Of a DNA stretch of 64,000 nt, positions 1 to 7,620 are shown in pieces (the first letter of the stretch is position 1; each line of letters opens with the position of its first letter). The notes under the pieces are model-generated. The model was given only the letters and a program-made list of their open reading frames with translations, did not search any database and had not been told where the DNA came from. Source of the DNA: Pseudomonadota bacterium (GTDB lineage: Bacteria; Pseudomonadota; Gammaproteobacteria; Burkholderiales; Thiobacillaceae); contig JAKQCX010000021.1 in NCBI GenBank assembly GCA_029558905.1, positions 1 through 64,000 of the forward strand. Direction: 5' to 3'. Made by a program: the position numbers and the translations under genes.

Positions 1-1
1 G

Positions 2-361
2 GACGCCGCCCGGCCGGGGCAGCGCGTCACCGTGGGGGCGGACAAGGCTTATGACACGCAGGGCTTTGTGAAGGCGTGCCGCGAGATGAACGTGACGCCG
101 CACGTCGCCCAGAATACCGCCCGAGCCGGCGGCAGCGCCATCGATGGGCGTACGACGCGGCACGCGGGCTATGAAATCAGCCAACGCAAACGCAAGTGCA
201 TCGAGCAGTGCTTTGGCTGGGGCAAGGTGATCGGCCCGATTCGGCAGGTGATGGTGCGGGGACTCAACAAGGTCGATCAGCTGCTGACCCTGACGATGGC
301 CGCTTACAACCTCACGCGCTTGCGCTCCTTGGCCCCATTGCGCCCAGAGTGCGCAGAATGA
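2..361 (+). CDS. IS5-family transposase, C-terminal part (cut by left window edge)
   Basis: About 119 C-terminal residues of a DDE transposase. The frame is open to the window edge, so the N-terminal part with the first catalytic Asp lies outside. The second Asp context (GADKAYD) and the Glu context (KCIEQCFGWGK) followed by a MAAYNLTRLR tail are the usual IS5-type signature; these enzymes move their element by DNA cleavage and strand transfer. It ends at TGA 359-361. The inverted repeat of the element cannot be assigned because the left end is not visible. It lies at the outer side of a degraded island, which fits insertion-sequence accumulation there. Confidence 0.85.
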   Translation, partial: DAARPGQRVTVGADKAYDTQGFVKACREMNVTPHVAQNTARAGGSAIDGRTTRHAGYEISQRKRKCIEQCFGWGKVIGPIRQVMVRGLNKVDQLLTLTMAAYNLTRLRSLAPLRPECAE

Positions 362-522
362 AGAGCGAAACCCTCGAAATGACCGCGCAAAACCCAATAA
401 ACAGTCCTCTGACAACCCATTTCTGGGTCGTCGTCCTCCCAGGACGCTCGGCGTAACCCGGCAAGGACTCATCGGGATGGAAAAGCACGTGGTCATGAAC
501 AGTATTTCAACGGCCTGCTAGC

Positions 523-1014
523 GTGGATCACCGGGTATCCGAATCCGCGCCCGTCAGGGCCTGGGGTCGGGTCCGTCTGCGGCTTGACGCCGCCCGCGAG
601 CTGGTTCGGCGCGGGCTAGAAGAAGGCCTGCGGCAGCGGGATGCCCTCACCTCGCCCCAGGCGGTGCGGGACTACCTGCTGGCCAGCCTGTCACCTCTGG
701 GCCACGAAGCCTTCGTGGTGCTGTTCCTTGATGCCCAGAACCGTCTGATCACCGCCCGGGAGTGTTTCCGGGGCACCTTGTGCCAGACCAGCGTGTATCC
801 CCGGGAGAACGTGAAGATCACCCTGGAGTACAACGCCGCCGGCGTCATCTTCGCCCACAACCATACCTCGGGGGTAGCGGAACCCAGCCAGGCGGATCGA
901 TGGCTGACGGAGCGGTGGCGTCAGGCCCTGGCCCTGGTGGACGTGAAGGTGATCGACCATTTCATCATCGCCGGACGTGACACCCTGTCCATGGCGGAAC
1001 GTGGGCTGATCTGA
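523..1014 (+). CDS. RadC-like JAB/MPN domain protein, short form
   Basis: A 163-residue protein consisting almost only of the RadC JAB-type metalloprotease-like domain. The metal-binding HxH is in HNHTSG and the downstream acidic residue in EPSQAD; the family usually reads HNHPSG, so the Pro is replaced by Thr. Chromosomal RadC is about 220 residues with an N-terminal helix-hairpin-helix part that is missing here. Short forms like this are common cargo of integrative elements and their function is not settled. The start is a GTG; an in-frame TGA at 496-498 rules out a much longer N-terminus. No strong ribosome binding site is visible. It is island cargo, beside a transposase and a HicBA pair. 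Confidence 0.8.
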   Translation: MDHRVSESAPVRAWGRVRLRLDAARELVRRGLEEGLRQRDALTSPQAVRDYLLASLSPLGHEAFVVLFLDAQNRLITARECFRGTLCQTSVYPRENVKITLEYNAAGVIFAHNHTSGVAEPSQADRWLTERWRQALALVDVKVIDHFIIAGRDTLSMAERGLI

Positions 1015-1038
1015 GCCCGTTCCCTCCCATCGTCTCAA

Positions 1039-1086
1039 CCCCAGCGGGGAAGCCTTTTCCCAAGGGGAGGGCGGCTCCGCGCTTTC
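1039..1086 (+). other. Island leader hairpin, copy 1
   Basis: A GC-rich inverted-repeat leader just upstream of the ribosome binding site of the 208-residue gene. GCGGGGAAGCC (from 1044) can pair with the GGCGGCTCCGC segment ending at 1080, apart from a small internal loop, enclosing an inner hairpin of TTTTCCC and GGGGAGG. A second, diverged but structurally similar copy precedes the helicase gene at 2279-2325. Repeated hairpin leaders in front of separate genes are seen in some integrative elements; a regulatory role here is inference. Confidence 0.55.
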
Positions 1087-1100
1087 CATAGGAGATCGCC

Positions 1101-1727
1101 ATGCTGTTCAAACTCAAGGAGCTTTCGGACCTCTACGCCGACGCTTGCGTGCGGGATGAAACCGGTCGGCTCATGTTCCTTTCCCTCTACGGGCGGGATA
1201 CCGCCATCCAGCAACTGCTCGCCGCCTTCACCCTCAAGGTGACGGAGGGCGGGCTCGACGCGTTCCATCTTCAGGATCTGATGGGCCAGGCGCATCCGGT
1301 GCACGTGGGCGATGCCGACCGGCTGGAGAAATTCACCGGCAAGCTGCCCCGGGACAACCTGTTCGGCAATCTGGTCCATCTGTGGCTCTACGACCCGGCG
1401 CTCATCAGGCCGAATCGCAGCAATCGGGTGGCCTGGGTACTGGTGGACGGGGTCGATGATCCCTCGAACCGGACCGAAGCTATTTGGAGTCACGTCTGGG
1501 GACTCTACAAGCTACTCTCGCCAGTCCCGTTGCTGGACACCTGGAAACAGGCCGTCCTGTCCCGGACTGGAGACGAGGTGGTCACCATGATGGGCGAGAC
1601 CTCGTATCCGCTCCTGGGCCGCATTGCCGGTGCCCGAGTCAGACTGCCCGACCACTTCCCGGAGATCGTTTCCGGGATGGTGAAGGCGGGTGACCTGGCC
1701 CTGGAGCAATTCGCGCTCGCAGCCTGA
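1101..1727 (+). CDS. Conserved-looking island protein of unknown function, 208 residues
   Basis: I do not recognise the family. The protein is 208 residues, soluble (no signal peptide or membrane segment), with mixed charged and hydrophobic stretches and no obvious catalytic motif. A clear ribosome binding site (AGGAGATCGCC) precedes the ATG and the codon use looks like the neighbours, so it is very likely a real gene. It is preceded by the repeated hairpin leader and lies between the RadC-like gene and the HicBA pair, so it belongs to the island cargo. Proteins of this kind in integrative elements are generally uncharacterised; I assign no function. Confidence 0.7.
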   Translation: MLFKLKELSDLYADACVRDETGRLMFLSLYGRDTAIQQLLAAFTLKVTEGGLDAFHLQDLMGQAHPVHVGDADRLEKFTGKLPRDNLFGNLVHLWLYDPALIRPNRSNRVAWVLVDGVDDPSNRTEAIWSHVWGLYKLLSPVPLLDTWKQAVLSRTGDEVVTMMGETSYPLLGRIAGARVRLPDHFPEIVSGMVKAGDLALEQFALAA

Positions 1728-1763
1728 ACCTATCTCAACCCGGGAGGGGGTCCGGCGCACCGC

Positions 1764-1791
1764 TTGGAGCCGAATTCCCTTTCGCTACAAT
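1764..1791 (+). promoter_or_regulatory. Candidate promoter of hicBA
   Basis: TTGGAG at 1764-1769 and TACAAT at 1786-1791 are separated by 16 bp. Transcription would begin close to 1798, immediately in front of the first candidate HicB start codon at 1802. This favours either a nearly leaderless message or use of the later ATG at 1820. HicB antitoxins normally repress their own promoter, so an operator should overlap this site; I cannot identify it from one copy. Confidence 0.4.
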
Positions 1792-1801
1792 GGAGGAAAC
1801 C

Positions 1802-2029
1802 ATGATTGGAGTTGCCACGATGCATCAATTCAATGCCGTCATTGAACGCTGCCCGCAAACCGGGCTGTTCGTGGGCTATGTTCCCGGCTTCCCCGGTGCT
1901 CACTCTCAGGGCGAGACCCTGGACGAGCTCCGGACAAACATGCAGGAAGTGATCGAAATGCTCCTGGAGGACGGTGAGCCGCATCTGGAGGCTGAATTCA
2001 TCGGTGTTCAGACCTTTGCCTTCGCCTGA
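1802..2029 (+). CDS. hicB: HicB-family antitoxin
   Basis: A small HicB-type antitoxin (75 residues from ATG 1802). The fold signature is the partial RNase H-like strand region GLFVGYVPGFPGAHSQGETLDE followed by an amphipathic helix containing EVIEMLLEDG. HicB proteins bind and neutralise HicA and repress their own operon. It is followed after 2 bp by hicA, so the antitoxin comes first. The start is uncertain: ATG 1802 has GGAGG at good spacing, but ATG 1820 matches the usual HicB N-terminus and has GGAG at 1807. There is no added C-terminal DNA-binding domain, so repression, if any, would need another surface. Confidence 0.85.
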   Translation: MIGVATMHQFNAVIERCPQTGLFVGYVPGFPGAHSQGETLDELRTNMQEVIEMLLEDGEPHLEAEFIGVQTFAFA

Positions 2030-2031
2030 AC

Positions 2032-2259
2032 ATGGGCAGCCTGCCCGTGCTCAAGCCGCGTGAAGTCGTGGCTTTGCTGGAATCTCTCGGATTCCATGAA
2101 GCCCGCCAGCGCGGATCCCACAAGCAGTTCAAGCATGCCGATGGTCGCCAGACCACGGTGCCTTTCCACTCGGGGCGGGATATCTCGCCCGTGCTGTTAC
2201 GCCAGATCGCCAAGGACATCAGCCTGAGCATCGAAGAGCTGCTGCAAGCCAAGTCCTGA
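2032..2259 (+). CDS. hicA: HicA-family mRNA interferase toxin
   Basis: A 75-residue HicA (YcfA-like) toxin with a double-stranded RNA-binding-like fold. The catalytic histidine lies in RGSHKQF, followed by the conserved TVPFHSGRDIS segment and a terminal helix. HicA degrades mRNA and blocks translation when free of HicB. Start and stop are clear; the gene begins 2 bp after the hicB stop with no separate strong ribosome binding site, consistent with translational coupling that keeps antitoxin in excess. Carried on the island remnant, it may help explain retention of this decayed segment. Confidence 0.88.
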   Translation: MGSLPVLKPREVVALLESLGFHEARQRGSHKQFKHADGRQTTVPFHSGRDISPVLLRQIAKDISLSIEELLQAKS

Positions 2260-2278
2260 TCCTGTAGTCACTCATCCA

Positions 2279-2325
2279 TCCCGCGGGGAAACCTTCCCCG
2301 TTGGGGAGCGGTTTCTCCGCGTTTT
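2279..2325 (+). other. Island leader hairpin, copy 2
   Basis: A strong stem-loop between hicA and the helicase. The outer stem pairs 2283-2293 (GCGGGGAAACC) with 2310-2320 (GGTTTCTCCGC), 11 pairs counting one G-U. The inner stem pairs TCCCC (2295-2299) with GGGGA (2303-2307) around a GTT loop. It precedes the helicase ribosome binding site (AAGGAG, 2333-2338). The same architecture, with partly different paired bases, precedes the 208-residue gene at 1039-1086. It is not followed by a T-run, so it is not a simple terminator. Confidence 0.6.
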
Positions 2326-2343
2326 TCAATTCAAGGAGAAATC

Positions 2344-3841
2344 ATGTCTCACAGCGACACTGAAATCCGCATCGTCGATGCCTTCGACACGCAAGATTGC
2401 CACCTGCCCCTGACCCGCTTCATCGAGGAATTCGGCGACGGCCTGCTGGATGCGGTGCAGTCCCAGAACCCCGCCGTCTATTCCGGTCAGTTTGATCCGC
2501 GCCGGAAATCGGTCATGGCTGGCCTCCTGCGCCAGCCCTTCCCGGCCCAGCGGGAGGTCGTCCAGGCCGTCACCCGGCTGCTGGTGGACGAGAACCAGCC
2601 CGCCGCCGTCATCAATGCGGAGATGGGCACCGGCAAGACCATGATGGCCATCACCGCAGCCGCCGTGATGCACGAGGAAGGCTTCACCCGCACCCTGGTG
2701 ATCGTACCCCCCACCTGGTCTACAAGTGGCGCCGGGAAATCCGCGAGACCGTGCCCGAGGCCCGGGTCTGGATCCTCAACGGTCCGGACACCCTCCGGAA
2801 ACTGTTGCAGTTGCGGGCCATGCAACGGCCACCCTCGGTCCCCGAGTTCTTCATCATGGGCCGGGTGCGCATGCGCATGGGCTTCAACTGGAAACCGGCC
2901 TTCATCACCCGCAAGCTGGTGGTGGGGGAAGGCGATGAGCGCCAGCGGGTGGCCTATGCGGCCTGTCCGAAGTGCGGTGGCTTGCTGACCCGGGGGGACG
3001 ACGAACCGCTCCCCGCCTTCCTGGCTCCCATAGAGCTCAACACCACCCGCCGCGCCTGCCCGGCCTGCGGGGAGCGACTCTGGTCCCTGGTGTACCGAAT
3101 AGGCCAGGCCAAGCCCCAGGCGGACATGCTGCGGGAGGCCCTGACCCAGATCCCCACCATCGGCGACAAGACCGCCCACCGGCTGGTCACCGCCTTCGGC
3201 GAGGAGCTGCTCACCGGCATGCTGGAGGACAACGTGTTCGAGTTCATCAACCTGATGGACACCGACGGCGACCTGTTCTTCAACGACCGGCAGGCGCGGC
3301 GCATGGAGCGGGTCATGGCCAGCATGGAGTTCTCGTTCGGACAGGGGGGCTACCAGCCCACCGAGTTCATCAAGCGCCAGCTACCCCAGGGCTATTTCGG
3401 CCTATTGGTAGTGGACGAGGGGCACGAGTACAAGAACGAGGGTTCCGCCCAAGGGCAAGCGATGGGCGTGCTGGCGCGAAAGTGCAAGAAGACGTTGTTG
3501 CTCACCGGTACCCTGATGGGCAGCTACGCGGACGATCTGTTCTACCTGCTCTGGCGGCTCAACCCCAGGGCGATGATCGAGGACGGCTTTGGCTACTCCG
3601 CCCGGAGCAGCCTGGGCCCGGCCGCCATGCAGTTCATGCGTGAGCATGGGGTGCTCAAGGACATCTACAAGGGTCCGAGAGCGCCTCCCACCGCACGGCC
3701 AGGGGCAGGAACATCACCCATCGCACCGCCAAGGGCCCGGGTTTCGGGCCCAAGGGGATCATGCGCTACGTGGTGCCCTGCACGATGTTCCTGAAGCTGA
3801 GGGACATCGGCGCCGACGTCCCAACCTTAGCCCGGCATTAG
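2344..3841 (+). pseudogene. SNF2/DEAD-like helicase, two frameshifts and 3' truncation
   Basis: Remnant of a superfamily-2 ATP-dependent helicase. Frame 1 carries Walker A (EMGTGKT) and ends its homology at a six-C run (2707-2712). Homology resumes in another frame with a zinc-ribbon-like insert (CPKCGG and CPACGE), a helix-hairpin-helix-like insert (IPTIGDKTA), DEGHEYKN (motif II) and LTGTLMG (motif III). A second single-base loss near the GGG at 3671-3673 shifts into a third frame encoding a RGRNITHRTAKG region and FLKLRDIGADV, after which homology stops at about 3820; the stop is at 3839. The C-terminal helicase lobe is absent. Both shifts are in homopolymers, so sequencing error cannot be excluded, but the missing 3' half is real and abuts the tRNA-Arg end. 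Confidence 0.8.
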
Positions 3842-3856
3842 CCCGCCAGAAACGAT

Positions 3857-3882
3857 AAGGGCTTACATCGCTGTAAGCCCTT
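3857..3882 (-). terminator. Stem-loop downstream of tRNA-Arg
   Basis: A perfect 11-bp inverted repeat (AAGGGCTTACA at 3857-3867 and its complement at 3872-3882) with a 4-nt loop, followed on the minus strand by a weak T-containing tract. It lies immediately downstream of tRNA-Arg and can terminate the tRNA-Ser/tRNA-Arg transcript. It also marks the chromosomal side of the junction with the truncated helicase. Confidence 0.65.
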
Positions 3883-3889
3883 GATTTCT

Positions 3890-3966
3890 TGGCGCGCCCG
3901 GCAGGATTCGAACCCACGACCCCCTGGTTCGTAGCCAGGTACTCTATCCAACTGAGCTACGGGCGC
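3890..3966 (-). tRNA. tRNA-Arg (anticodon ACG)
   Basis: A complete 77-nt tRNA including an encoded CCA end (TGG at 3890-3892 on the plus strand). The 7-bp acceptor stem GCGCCCG pairs with CGGGCGC; the anticodon stem CCTGG/CCAGG encloses the loop CTACGAA, giving anticodon ACG for Arg CGN codons. The T arm GTGGGTTCGAATCC is canonical. Its 3' end faces the island remnant, a common attachment-site arrangement. Confidence 0.97.
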
Positions 3967-4029
3967 TCAAAGAGGCGCGGATTATAAAGCAATCCGGCCA
4001 GCTGGCAATGTTCCGGGGAAATGCAATCT

Positions 4030-4122
4030 TGGCGGAGACGGAGGGATTCGAACCCTCGATGCAGGTTTTGCCCGCATGCTCCCTTAGCAGGGGAGTGCCT
4101 TCGACCTCTCGGCCACGTCTCC
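4030..4122 (-). tRNA. tRNA-Ser (anticodon GCT)
   Basis: A complete 93-nt class II tRNA with encoded CCA (TGG at 4030-4032). The acceptor GGAGACG pairs with CGTCTCC; the anticodon loop CTGCTAA between CTCCC and GGGAG gives GCT for Ser AGY codons; a long variable arm is present as expected for tRNA-Ser. It lies between lysC and tRNA-Arg on the same strand, the lysC/tRNA-Ser neighbourhood seen in many Beta- and Gammaproteobacteria. No csrA gene lies in the short gap to lysC. Confidence 0.97.
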
Positions 4123-4142
4123 AAACCGTTTCGGCCCGGCCC

Positions 4143-4170
4143 AAAAAAGCCGCGCAAGGATACCCGCGCG
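4143..4170 (-). terminator. Candidate terminator of lysC
   Basis: On the minus strand CGCGC (4166-4170) can pair with GCGCG (4151-4155) around a 10-nt loop, and six T residues follow (A-run 4143-4148 on the plus strand). It lies between the lysC stop and tRNA-Ser. The stem is short, so termination may be partial. Confidence 0.4.
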
Positions 4171-4198
4171 TCTGGCTAAAAGCAATTTCGCTGGGGCT

Positions 4199-5434
4199 TC
4201 AGGCATCCAGGGCGGGAATCCTGTCCAGTTCGAAGGCTTGGTGCAGGGCGCGCACCGCCAGTTCCATGTACTTGTCTTCCACCACCACGGAGATCTTGAT
4301 CTCGGAAGTGGAGATCATCCTCAGGTTGATGTTCTCGGCGGCCAGGGCATGAAACATCTTGCTGGCCACCCCGGCGTGGGTGCGCATGCCCACACCGACG
4401 ATGGATACCTTGGCGATCTTGTCGTCCCCCATGACTTCCCGCGCGCCGATACTGTCCTTCACGACATCCAGCACGTCCAGCGCCTTCTTCAGGTCGTTGC
4501 GGTGCACGGTGAACGTGAAGTCGGTGGTGTTGTTGGCGCCCACGTTCTGCACGATCATGTCGACCTCGATGTCGGCGTCGGCTATGGGTCCCAGGATGTT
4601 GGCGGCGACACCGGGCCGGTCGGGTACGCCCAGGATGGTGCATTTGGCCTCGTCACGGTTGTAGGCGATGCCGGAGATGATGGGCTGTTCCATGGAGTCT
4701 TCCTCGAATGTGATGAGCGTGCCTTCCCCTTCGTCCGTGAAACTGGACAGCACGCGTAGTTTGACCTTGTATTTGCCCGCGAACTCCACCGAGCGGATCT
4801 GCAGCACCTTGGATCCCAGACTGGCAAGTTCCAGCATTTCCTCGAAGGTGATGACGTCCAGCTTGCGCGCCTCGGGCACGATGCGCGGGTCGGTGGTATA
4901 GACCCCGTCCACGTCGGTATAGATCTGGCATTCGTCGGCCCGCAGGGCCGCGGCCAGGGCCACGGCGGTGGTGTCGGAGCCTCCCCGGCCCAGAGTGGTG
5001 ATGTTGTTGCCGCTGTCCACACCCTGAAAGCCGGCGACCACGACCACCTGGCCGGAATCCAGGTCGGCGCGCAAGGCCCTGTCGTCGATGTCCTCGATGC
5101 GTGCCTTGTTGAAGGCGCTGTCGGTGCGAATGGGGATCTGCCAGCCGGTATAGCTTCGGGCCTTCAGCCCCAGGTCCTTGAGGGCCATGGCCAGCAGGGC
5201 GATGGTGACCTGCTCGCCGGTGGAAACCAGCACGTCCAGTTCCCGCGGGTCGGGATCCTTGTCGATTTCCTTGGCCAGGGCAATGAGGCGGTTGGTCTCG
5301 CCCGACATGGCCGAGAGCACGACCACGACCTGATGGCCGAGCATCTTGAACTTGGCCACCCGCTCTGCCACGTTGCGGATGCGCTCGATGGCGCCGACCG
5401 AGGTGCCGCCATATTTTTGAACGATAAGCGCCAT
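4199..5434 (-). CDS. lysC: Aspartate kinase
   Basis: Catalyses ATP-dependent phosphorylation of L-aspartate, the first step toward lysine, threonine and methionine. The 411-residue monofunctional form starts MALIVQKYGGTS, with the kinase KYGGTSVG motif at residues 6-13, a GGSDTTA segment near 170 and two C-terminal ACT regulatory domains (from about 265) including the VGVGMRTHAGVA and ISTSEIKIS stretches. These mediate feedback inhibition by lysine and/or threonine in the family. The start was chosen at the conserved N-terminus; upstream in-frame codons are not conserved. It runs toward tRNA-Ser and is divergent from ybiT. Confidence 0.97.
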   Translation of the reverse strand: MALIVQKYGGTSVGAIERIRNVAERVAKFKMLGHQVVVVLSAMSGETNRLIALAKEIDKDPDPRELDVLVSTGEQVTIALLAMALKDLGLKARSYTGWQIPIRTDSAFNKARIEDIDDRALRADLDSGQVVVVAGFQGVDSGNNITTLGRGGSDTTAVALAAALRADECQIYTDVDGVYTTDPRIVPEARKLDVITFEEMLELASLGSKVLQIRSVEFAGKYKVKLRVLSSFTDEGEGTLITFEEDSMEQPIISGIAYNRDEAKCTILGVPDRPGVAANILGPIADADIEVDMIVQNVGANNTTDFTFTVHRNDLKKALDVLDVVKDSIGAREVMGDDKIAKVSIVGVGMRTHAGVASKMFHALAAENINLRMISTSEIKISVVVEDKYMELAVRALHQAFELDRIPALDA

Positions 5435-5559
5435 GTTTGCCGGGACTGCACGAAAAGCAGGCATTCTACAGGAGCCGGAATGCACGCCGCCATGGGTCCG
5501 CGACTCGGGGAATGGTTTGGGGAAACGAGTAGAATCCCCGGGTTTTCCGGAATCACCCC

Positions 5560-7179
5560 ATGCTCACCGTATCCAACCTCAGCATGCAGTTCGGGGCCAG
5601 GCCCCTGTTCGAGAATGTCTCCGTCAAGTTCGGCGAGGGCAACCGTTACGGCCTCATCGGTGCCAACGGCTCGGGCAAGTCCACCTTCCTGAAGATCCTG
5701 TGCGGTCTGCAGGAACCCAGTGCCGGCAACGTCAGCATCGATCCGCATGCGCGCATGGCATTTCTGCGCCAGGATCAGTTCGCCTACGAGGACATGCGCG
5801 TCCTGGACGTGGTGCTCATGGGACATGCCGAGATGTGGGCCTGCATGCGGGAGAAGGACGCCATCTACATGAACCCGGAGGCCAGCGAGGCGGACTATAT
5901 GCGCGCCGCCGATCTGGAGAGCAAATTCGGCGAGATGGGCGGCTATGACGCCGAGGCCCGGGCAGGAGAGCTGCTGCTGGGCCTGGACATTGCCAAGACG
6001 CTCCACGACGGCCCCATGCGGGAGGTGGCCCCGGGCTGGAAGCTCAGGGTGCTGCTGGCCCAGGCCCTGTTCGCCGATCCGGATCTGCTGCTGCTGGACG
6101 AGCCCACCAACAACCTGGACATCAACACCATCCGCTGGCTGGAGAACGTCCTGAATCAGCGCAACTCCACCATGATCATCATCTCCCACGACCGTCACTT
6201 CCTGAACCAGGTGTGCACCCACATGGCGGACATGGATTACCGCACCCTGTCGGTATACCCGGGCAACTATGACGACTACATGGAGGCCAGCACCGCGGCC
6301 CGGGCCCGTCAGGCCGCGGCTAGCGCCCGCAGCAAGGAACGCATCGCCGAGCTGGAGGAGTTCGTGCGCCGCTTTGCCGCCCACAAGGCCAAGGCGCGCC
6401 AGGCCACCAGCCGCCGCAAGCAGATCGACAAGCTGCGGGTGGAGGACGTGAAGCCTTCCAGCCGCCAGTATCCCTGGATCCGCTTCGAATACGACCCCAG
6501 GGGCAGGCTGCATCGTCTGGCCTGCGAGGTGGAGGGCATGAACTTCGGCTACGAGCCGGGCAGGCCGATCATCCACAACCTGTCGGTACATATCGCCGCC
6601 GGCGACAAGGTGGCCATCATCGGCGAGAACGGCGTGGGCAAGACCACCTTGCTGCGCCTGCTGGTGGGGGAGTTGCGGCCGCAAGCCGGCCAAGTGAAAT
6701 GGGCGGAAAAGGCCCGGCTCGGTTACTTCCCCCAGGACCATTCCACCGACTTCGACTCCGACAGGTCCCTGGTGGACTGGATCAGCGAATGGGTGCGGGC
6801 GGGCGGTCACGAAGGCGATGACGTCACCACCTTGGTCAGGGGTACCCTGGGGCGGCTGCTGTTCTCCGGGGACGAGGTCATGAAACCGGTGCGGGTCATC
6901 TCCGGCGGCGAGCAGGGGCGTATGCTGTTCGGCAAGCTCATGCTCCTGCAGGCCAACGTGCTCATCATGGACGAGCCCACCAATCACATGGACATGGAGT
7001 CCATCGAATCCCTGAACACCGCCCTGGAGAAGTACGATGGCACTCTGGTGTTCGTGTCGCACGACCGGGAGTTCGTCTCCTCCCTGGCCAACAAGATCAT
7101 CGAATTGAAACCGGACGGCAGCTATGTCCTCTACGAAGGCAGCTATGACGATTACCTGGCCAGCCAGGGCCTGGAGTGA
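5560..7179 (+). CDS. ybiT: ABC-F ATPase, YbiT subfamily
   Basis: A 539-residue soluble ABC-F protein with two fused nucleotide-binding domains and no membrane segments. Walker A motifs are GANGSGKS (about 35-42) and GENGVGKT (about 355-362); Walker B segments are LLLLDEPTN and LIMDEPTNH. The first signature motif reads VAPGWKLR rather than LSGGQ, which is normal for YbiT, and the second is ISGGEQGR. The interdomain linker is the charged P-site tRNA interaction motif. Family members act on ribosomes, probably at the tRNA exit site, tuning translation or rescuing stalls. Codon use and length are normal for the family. Confidence 0.93.
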   Translation: MLTVSNLSMQFGARPLFENVSVKFGEGNRYGLIGANGSGKSTFLKILCGLQEPSAGNVSIDPHARMAFLRQDQFAYEDMRVLDVVLMGHAEMWACMREKDAIYMNPEASEADYMRAADLESKFGEMGGYDAEARAGELLLGLDIAKTLHDGPMREVAPGWKLRVLLAQALFADPDLLLLDEPTNNLDINTIRWLENVLNQRNSTMIIISHDRHFLNQVCTHMADMDYRTLSVYPGNYDDYMEASTAARARQAAASARSKERIAELEEFVRRFAAHKAKARQATSRRKQIDKLRVEDVKPSSRQYPWIRFEYDPRGRLHRLACEVEGMNFGYEPGRPIIHNLSVHIAAGDKVAIIGENGVGKTTLLRLLVGELRPQAGQVKWAEKARLGYFPQDHSTDFDSDRSLVDWISEWVRAGGHEGDDVTTLVRGTLGRLLFSGDEVMKPVRVISGGEQGRMLFGKLMLLQANVLIMDEPTNHMDMESIESLNTALEKYDGTLVFVSHDREFVSSLANKIIELKPDGSYVLYEGSYDDYLASQGLE

Positions 7180-7204
7180 GCGTCGGCAAGCAAGGAGCAT
7201 GGCC

Positions 7205-7618
7205 ATGAAACACTGGATGTTGACGATTTCCTGCGTGCCGCTCCTGGCGGGCTGTTTTCAGGATACCGCATCCCACATCCTGGGGCCCCGGGATCACGCC
7301 ATCACCGTGGTACGCAGCCAGACCTGGCCCTGGCAGTCCACCGTGGAGGCCAGCATCATCGTCGTGCGCATGCCCGAGTGCCAGGGCGGCGGACCCATCC
7401 AGGAGGTACCGGAGGTTGCCGACTACGAGCTCTACCGTGCCCCGCAGGGATATGCCGAGCCCATGTTCATGCTCAAGGTGGATCAACGGGTATTCGCGGT
7501 CAGCACCCAGAGCTGCCGGGTGCAGGAGTTTCACCAGCACCCGGACGAGCTGGGAGAGAGGCTGGGCGCCTTCAAGGTGAAAGACGGCAAGTTCCAGTTC
7601 GTCCAGGCCGGTATCTGA
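7205..7618 (+). CDS. Putative lipoprotein
   Basis: A 137-residue predicted lipoprotein: short positive N-terminus, hydrophobic core, lipobox LLAGC with Cys17. The mature part has two further cysteines that could form a disulfide and no recognised domain. The ATG at 7205 is preferred over 7199 because the AAGGAG site at 7192 has workable spacing only for 7205. It ends 2 bp before ubiD and probably shares its transcript. Function unknown; ubiD neighbours of this type are not a recognised part of ubiquinone synthesis. Confidence 0.75.
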   Translation: MKHWMLTISCVPLLAGCFQDTASHILGPRDHAITVVRSQTWPWQSTVEASIIVVRMPECQGGGPIQEVPEVADYELYRAPQGYAEPMFMLKVDQRVFAVSTQSCRVQEFHQHPDELGERLGAFKVKDGKFQFVQAGI

Positions 7619-7620
7619 GC

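Noticed and set aside
362-522. Inverted repeat end of the IS5-type element
   Set aside because: The left end is outside the window, so no pair of terminal repeats can be matched; calling one from a single end would be a guess.
4123-4198. csrA between lysC and tRNA-Ser
   Set aside because: Gammaproteobacteria often have csrA here, but the gap is only 76 bp and contains a terminator-like hairpin, not a gene.
5164-7206. Long minus-strand frame opposite ybiT
   Set aside because: It is antisense to a complete ABC-F gene with all motifs, and its end overlaps lysC out of frame.
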